DNA from: a virus
Direction: 5' to 3' (one strand)
Virus record (IMG/VR): IMGVR_UViG_3300024518_001461
Location: 1-40,154 of that record
DNA: 40,154 nt
A program made the position numbers and the translations under genes. Position 1 is the stretch's first letter, and every line of letters starts with the position of its first letter. The notes under the pieces are model-generated. The model was not told where the DNA came from. It did not search any database and saw only the letters and a list, made by a program, of their open reading frames with translations. Below, piece after piece: positions 38,218 to 40,154 of the stretch.

Positions 38218-38230
38218 TAGCGAGGACTAC

Positions 38231-39037
38231 ATGAGTAAAACTAAAGTATGGATGCCTATTTATATAGGTGATTATCTTGCCGACACAATGCACCTCACAG
38301 CCGAGGAGCATGGAGCATATTTTCTGCTTATCATGCACTACTGGCGGGAGGGGGGCGCTATACCTTTTTGCAAGAAAACGGTTAAAAATGTGTGCAAAGT
38401 TTCAGTAAAAAAATGCGAAAATATTCTAACGTTTTTTGAAGAAAAAGACGGGAAACTTTACCATAACCGGATTGATAAAGAGATAGGCCTTGCGAAAGAA
38501 AATCAACAAAAACAGCAGGATAGGACGAAAGCTGCTACGGAGGCACGAAAGGCCAAGGCATCAACTAACGTTAACGTAACGACCAACGTAACGAAGACCC
38601 CTTCACCTTCACCTTCACCAACTACTGAAGTAGTTATTAAAAAAGATACTAACGTATCTAAAAAACCCGATGAGAACTTTGAGGAGTTTTGGAAAAAGTA
38701 CCCCGCATCACGGCGAAAGGTTAAGCCAGATGCATTGGCGAAGTGGAAAGATGCGATAAAACGCTCACCACCTGATGAGATAATTAGCGGGCTATCAGCT
38801 TACAGCATGACCAGAGAATGCTTAGACGGATATGCGCCTTACCCTGCAAAATGGCTTAAAAACGAAAGGTGGCTTGAAGATCACGCCGCAGACCAGAACA
38901 ACAAACCAAAAGGAAGCAATTATGCAAAAAATAGCCAACACACTCCCCGACCTGCTAACAAGTCAGACATTGCAGCCGAAGCAAGCGCCCGCGCCCTCGC
39001 TGACTGGGAAGCTCACCTCGCCGCTCAGTCAGTCTGA
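38231..39037 (+). CDS. DUF1376 replication protein
   Basis: The N-terminal MPIYIGDYLADTMHLTAEEHG through YFLLIMHYWREGGAIP is the DUF1376 signature, a winged-helix-like domain in phage replication initiators (O-protein position). A basic, low-complexity linker (residues about 95-150) with SPSPSPTT leads to a C-terminal domain (FEEFWKKYPASRRKVKPDAL, GYAPYPAKWLKNERWLED) that is common in phage initiators. It may recognise the origin or load the helicase. The origin itself is not obvious. Confidence 0.8.
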   Translation: MSKTKVWMPIYIGDYLADTMHLTAEEHGAYFLLIMHYWREGGAIPFCKKTVKNVCKVSVKKCENILTFFEEKDGKLYHNRIDKEIGLAKENQQKQQDRTKAATEARKAKASTNVNVTTNVTKTPSPSPSPTTEVVIKKDTNVSKKPDENFEEFWKKYPASRRKVKPDALAKWKDAIKRSPPDEIISGLSAYSMTRECLDGYAPYPAKWLKNERWLEDHAADQNNKPKGSNYAKNSQHTPRPANKSDIAAEASARALADWEAHLAAQSV

Positions 39038-39389
39038 TAGAGCTAATCTGGCATCTATGGTTCATGACTGCTTCAACACTCAGTTAGTCTATGGCAAGCA
39101 GCCGGAGCAAATAGGATCAGCGCAAAAGCTATTCCAGATGGTTCTAGCGCCTTACGAATTTGATAAAATCCAGAAGGCGTTTATCCATTTCCTGACGCAC
39201 AGCAACCAAATGCCAACCCCTGCTGACATTGCAAAGCTGATTGACGGTGAGGGCAAACCTATCATGGATAAATCAACCTACATCGGGATCAAGGAGCGTA
39301 TGAAGCTCCCTACGGAGTACATCATGCCGAAGGAACGGGAGTACGTGAAAGAGTATGAGAAGATTAATATTAACGGATATACGTTATAA
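38922..39389 (+). CDS. putative helicase loader/inhibitor-like protein, overlapping DUF1376 gene
   Basis: The ATG at 38922 follows AAGGAAG and lies inside the DUF1376 gene in another frame, overlapping by 116 bases. Residues 50-120 (FNTQLVYGKQPEQIGSAQKL, LAPYEFDKIQKAFIHFLTHS) and the QMPTPADIAKLIDG motif resemble phage helicase loaders of the G39P/DnaC-accessory type. The position downstream of an initiator supports it. The family call is tentative; the gene itself is convincing. Confidence 0.65.
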   Translation: MQKIANTLPDLLTSQTLQPKQAPAPSLTGKLTSPLSQSDRANLASMVHDCFNTQLVYGKQPEQIGSAQKLFQMVLAPYEFDKIQKAFIHFLTHSNQMPTPADIAKLIDGEGKPIMDKSTYIGIKERMKLPTEYIMPKEREYVKEYEKININGYTL

Positions 39390-39463
39390 CCCCTTGCACT
39401 ATCCCCACATCCATGCATAATGAGTTTAAGAGATGATACACAATCTCACCTCCCTGTTTCCCT

Positions 39464-39504
39464 AGCCCGCTGGTTTAATTGTTTTCCCAGCGGGCTTCTT
39501 TTTT
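39464..39504 (+). terminator. strong rho-independent terminator
   Basis: AGCCCGCTGG (39464-39473) pairs with CCAGCGGGCT (39487-39496), 10 bp perfect, 13-base loop, followed by TCTTTTTT. It ends the rightward early unit. The T-run runs almost directly into the -35 of the next promoter at 39507. Confidence 0.93.
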
Positions 39505-39506
39505 GC

Positions 39507-39535
39507 TTGCATTGGTTTCAATGTTGTAATATACA
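39507..39535 (+). promoter_or_regulatory. rightward promoter after terminator
   Basis: TTGCAT (39507-39512), 17-base spacer, TATACA (39530-39535). The spacer begins TGGTTTCA, the one-mismatch relative of the TAGTTTCA in the leftward promoters. It starts the unit that runs through the join into the small genes and perhaps the late operon. Confidence 0.75.
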
Positions 39536-39563
39536 ATAGGAAGAAACAAACGGAGATTAAAAT

Positions 39564-39827
39564 ATGGAATTTGATAAAGAAATAGAAGTTATGATCGAGG
39601 AGCGGAAACAGCAGATTTTGAAGGAAAGGGAGATCACTGCTCTAAGTGCATCTCGTGACGCGCTGAAGCTAGAGCTTGCGGTAATAGAGGATCGATTGGC
39701 CGGGGATGAGTTTTGCGCGTTCGGTTGTATATCTAGGCCATCAGCAGGTCTTTATGATAAAATTGATGAAGAAGCTAAGCGCCGGATAGATGTTGAAGAA
39801 TCAGCGGGGAGCACAAAACATGGATAA
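39564..39827 (+). CDS. small coiled-coil protein (87 aa)
   Basis: The start follows CGGAGAT. The product is charged and helical (FDKEIEVMIEERKQQILKER, LKLELAVIEDRLAG) with two cysteines (FCAFGCISRP). It looks like a coiled-coil dimer with a short C-terminal cap. It is the first gene of its unit and overlaps the next start by 8 bases. No family is recognised. Confidence 0.65.
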   Translation: MEFDKEIEVMIEERKQQILKEREITALSASRDALKLELAVIEDRLAGDEFCAFGCISRPSAGLYDKIDEEAKRRIDVEESAGSTKHG

Positions 39828-40154
39828 AATAACATTTACACTTGATGAGATATTCAAGCACCAGCCATGCAAAGATGGCTACGCTAAGCTAGTGAAGAGC
39901 TTGGGCGGCAAGAAGTCTTACGGCAAAGATACACCTATCACGTTAAAGCAAATCTATGACAGCAACAGCTATGATGATGCGCTATGGTGCCTACGCACTA
40001 CGCCAGAAGAAACACATTATTTGTGGCGGCATTTCGCAGTAGATTGCGCTAAACAGGTTGAGTATCTGATGAGTGATGATCGCAGTAAAAACGCCTTAGT
40101 TGTTTCCCGCGCCTTCGCAGATGGAAGCGCGACAGAAGAAGATCGGGCTGCTGC
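39820..40154 (+). CDS. Ala/Trp-repeat phage protein, N-terminal part (continues at base 3-395)
   Basis: The ATG at 39820 starts the 200-residue protein that the circle closes at 395. The N-terminal domain (DKITFTLDEIFKHQPCKDGY, DDALWCLRTT, LWRHFAVDCAKQVEYLM) matches a recurring phage/prophage hypothetical domain that precedes WAAA-repeats. A family feature is the FKHQPCKDGY and DDALWCL pair. It has no known role. In this window the gene is cut by the sequence ends, not by mutation. Confidence 0.85.
   Translation, partial: MDKITFTLDEIFKHQPCKDGYAKLVKSLGGKKSYGKDTPITLKQIYDSNSYDDALWCLRTTPEETHYLWRHFAVDCAKQVEYLMSDDRSKNALVVSRAFADGSATEEDRAA
40029..40154. repeat. terminal direct repeat, right copy (circle closure)
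   Basis: This copy is identical over 126 bases to 2-127. It shows that the ends meet and that the genome is a circle of about 40,027 bp. It is probably an assembly overlap and not two copies in the molecule. Confidence 0.9.

Noticed and set aside
1-40154. Integrase, transposase or attachment site
   Set aside because: No tyrosine- or serine-recombinase motif was found in any frame I read, and no tRNA-like attachment site; the regulator-like gene alone does not show lysogeny.

Overview
The window is one complete, circularly closed tailed-phage genome. Bases 2-127 recur exactly at 40029-40154, and a 200-residue gene reads in frame across the join, so the unique circle is about 40,027 bp. The morphogenesis genes (P22-like portal, separate scaffold, N4-gp56/DUF4043-type coat, gp4-like adaptor, nozzle-like protein, large ejection proteins, no tape measure, tube or sheath) point to a short-tailed podovirus, probably packaging by headful. 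A GapR/DUF2312 gene, otherwise typical of Alphaproteobacteria, suggests an alphaproteobacterial host; two-step spanins and an SGNH esterase on a tail appendage fit a Gram-negative host. I see no integrase, transposase, tRNA, CRISPR array or DNA polymerase.

Layout. (1) 39.5 kb through the join to 3.4 kb, + strand: a terminator-promoter pair, then short overlapping accessory genes including two small helix-turn-helix proteins. (2) 3.4-22.8 kb, +: terminase small and large subunits, portal, scaffold, coat, adaptor, nozzle, internal/ejection proteins (the last carries a T4-type lysozyme domain), then tail appendages including an SGNH hydrolase. (3) 22.8-25.5 kb, +: holin-like membrane proteins, an M15 peptidase endolysin, an Acb2-like cyclic-nucleotide sponge, and Rz with an embedded Rz1. 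(4) 25.5-25.9 kb: a hairpin-rich non-coding junction where rightward and leftward transcription meet. (5) 25.9-34.8 kb, mostly - strand: early genes. Next to the divergent promoter are a Rad52/Sak annealing protein, SSB, NinB, MazG-like and GapR-like proteins. Farther along are many small unknown genes and a 396-residue protein that looks like a circularly permuted GHKL ATPase fused to a degenerate zincin. One gene, 31104-31358, points the other way with its own promoter, an apparently leaderless start and a strong terminator, as a CI-like regulator would. (6) 35.0-39.4 kb, +: a ParB-like/small protein/PAPS-reductase-like trio (IbrB/IbrA-like), RusA, a DUF968/Ref-like HNH protein and a DUF1376 replication protein preceded by an unusual interleaved stem structure.

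Control. Four promoters share 16-17 bp spacing and a (T)GAAACTAA-like word inside or next to the promoter. A second operator type, three 15-bp direct repeats, lies between the divergent early promoters at 34.86-34.95 kb. Several genes too short for ordinary gene calling were found by reading the gaps: a lipoprotein, small membrane proteins, an NrdR-like zinc-ribbon protein and others. Assignments rest on motifs recognised by eye; no database search was run.
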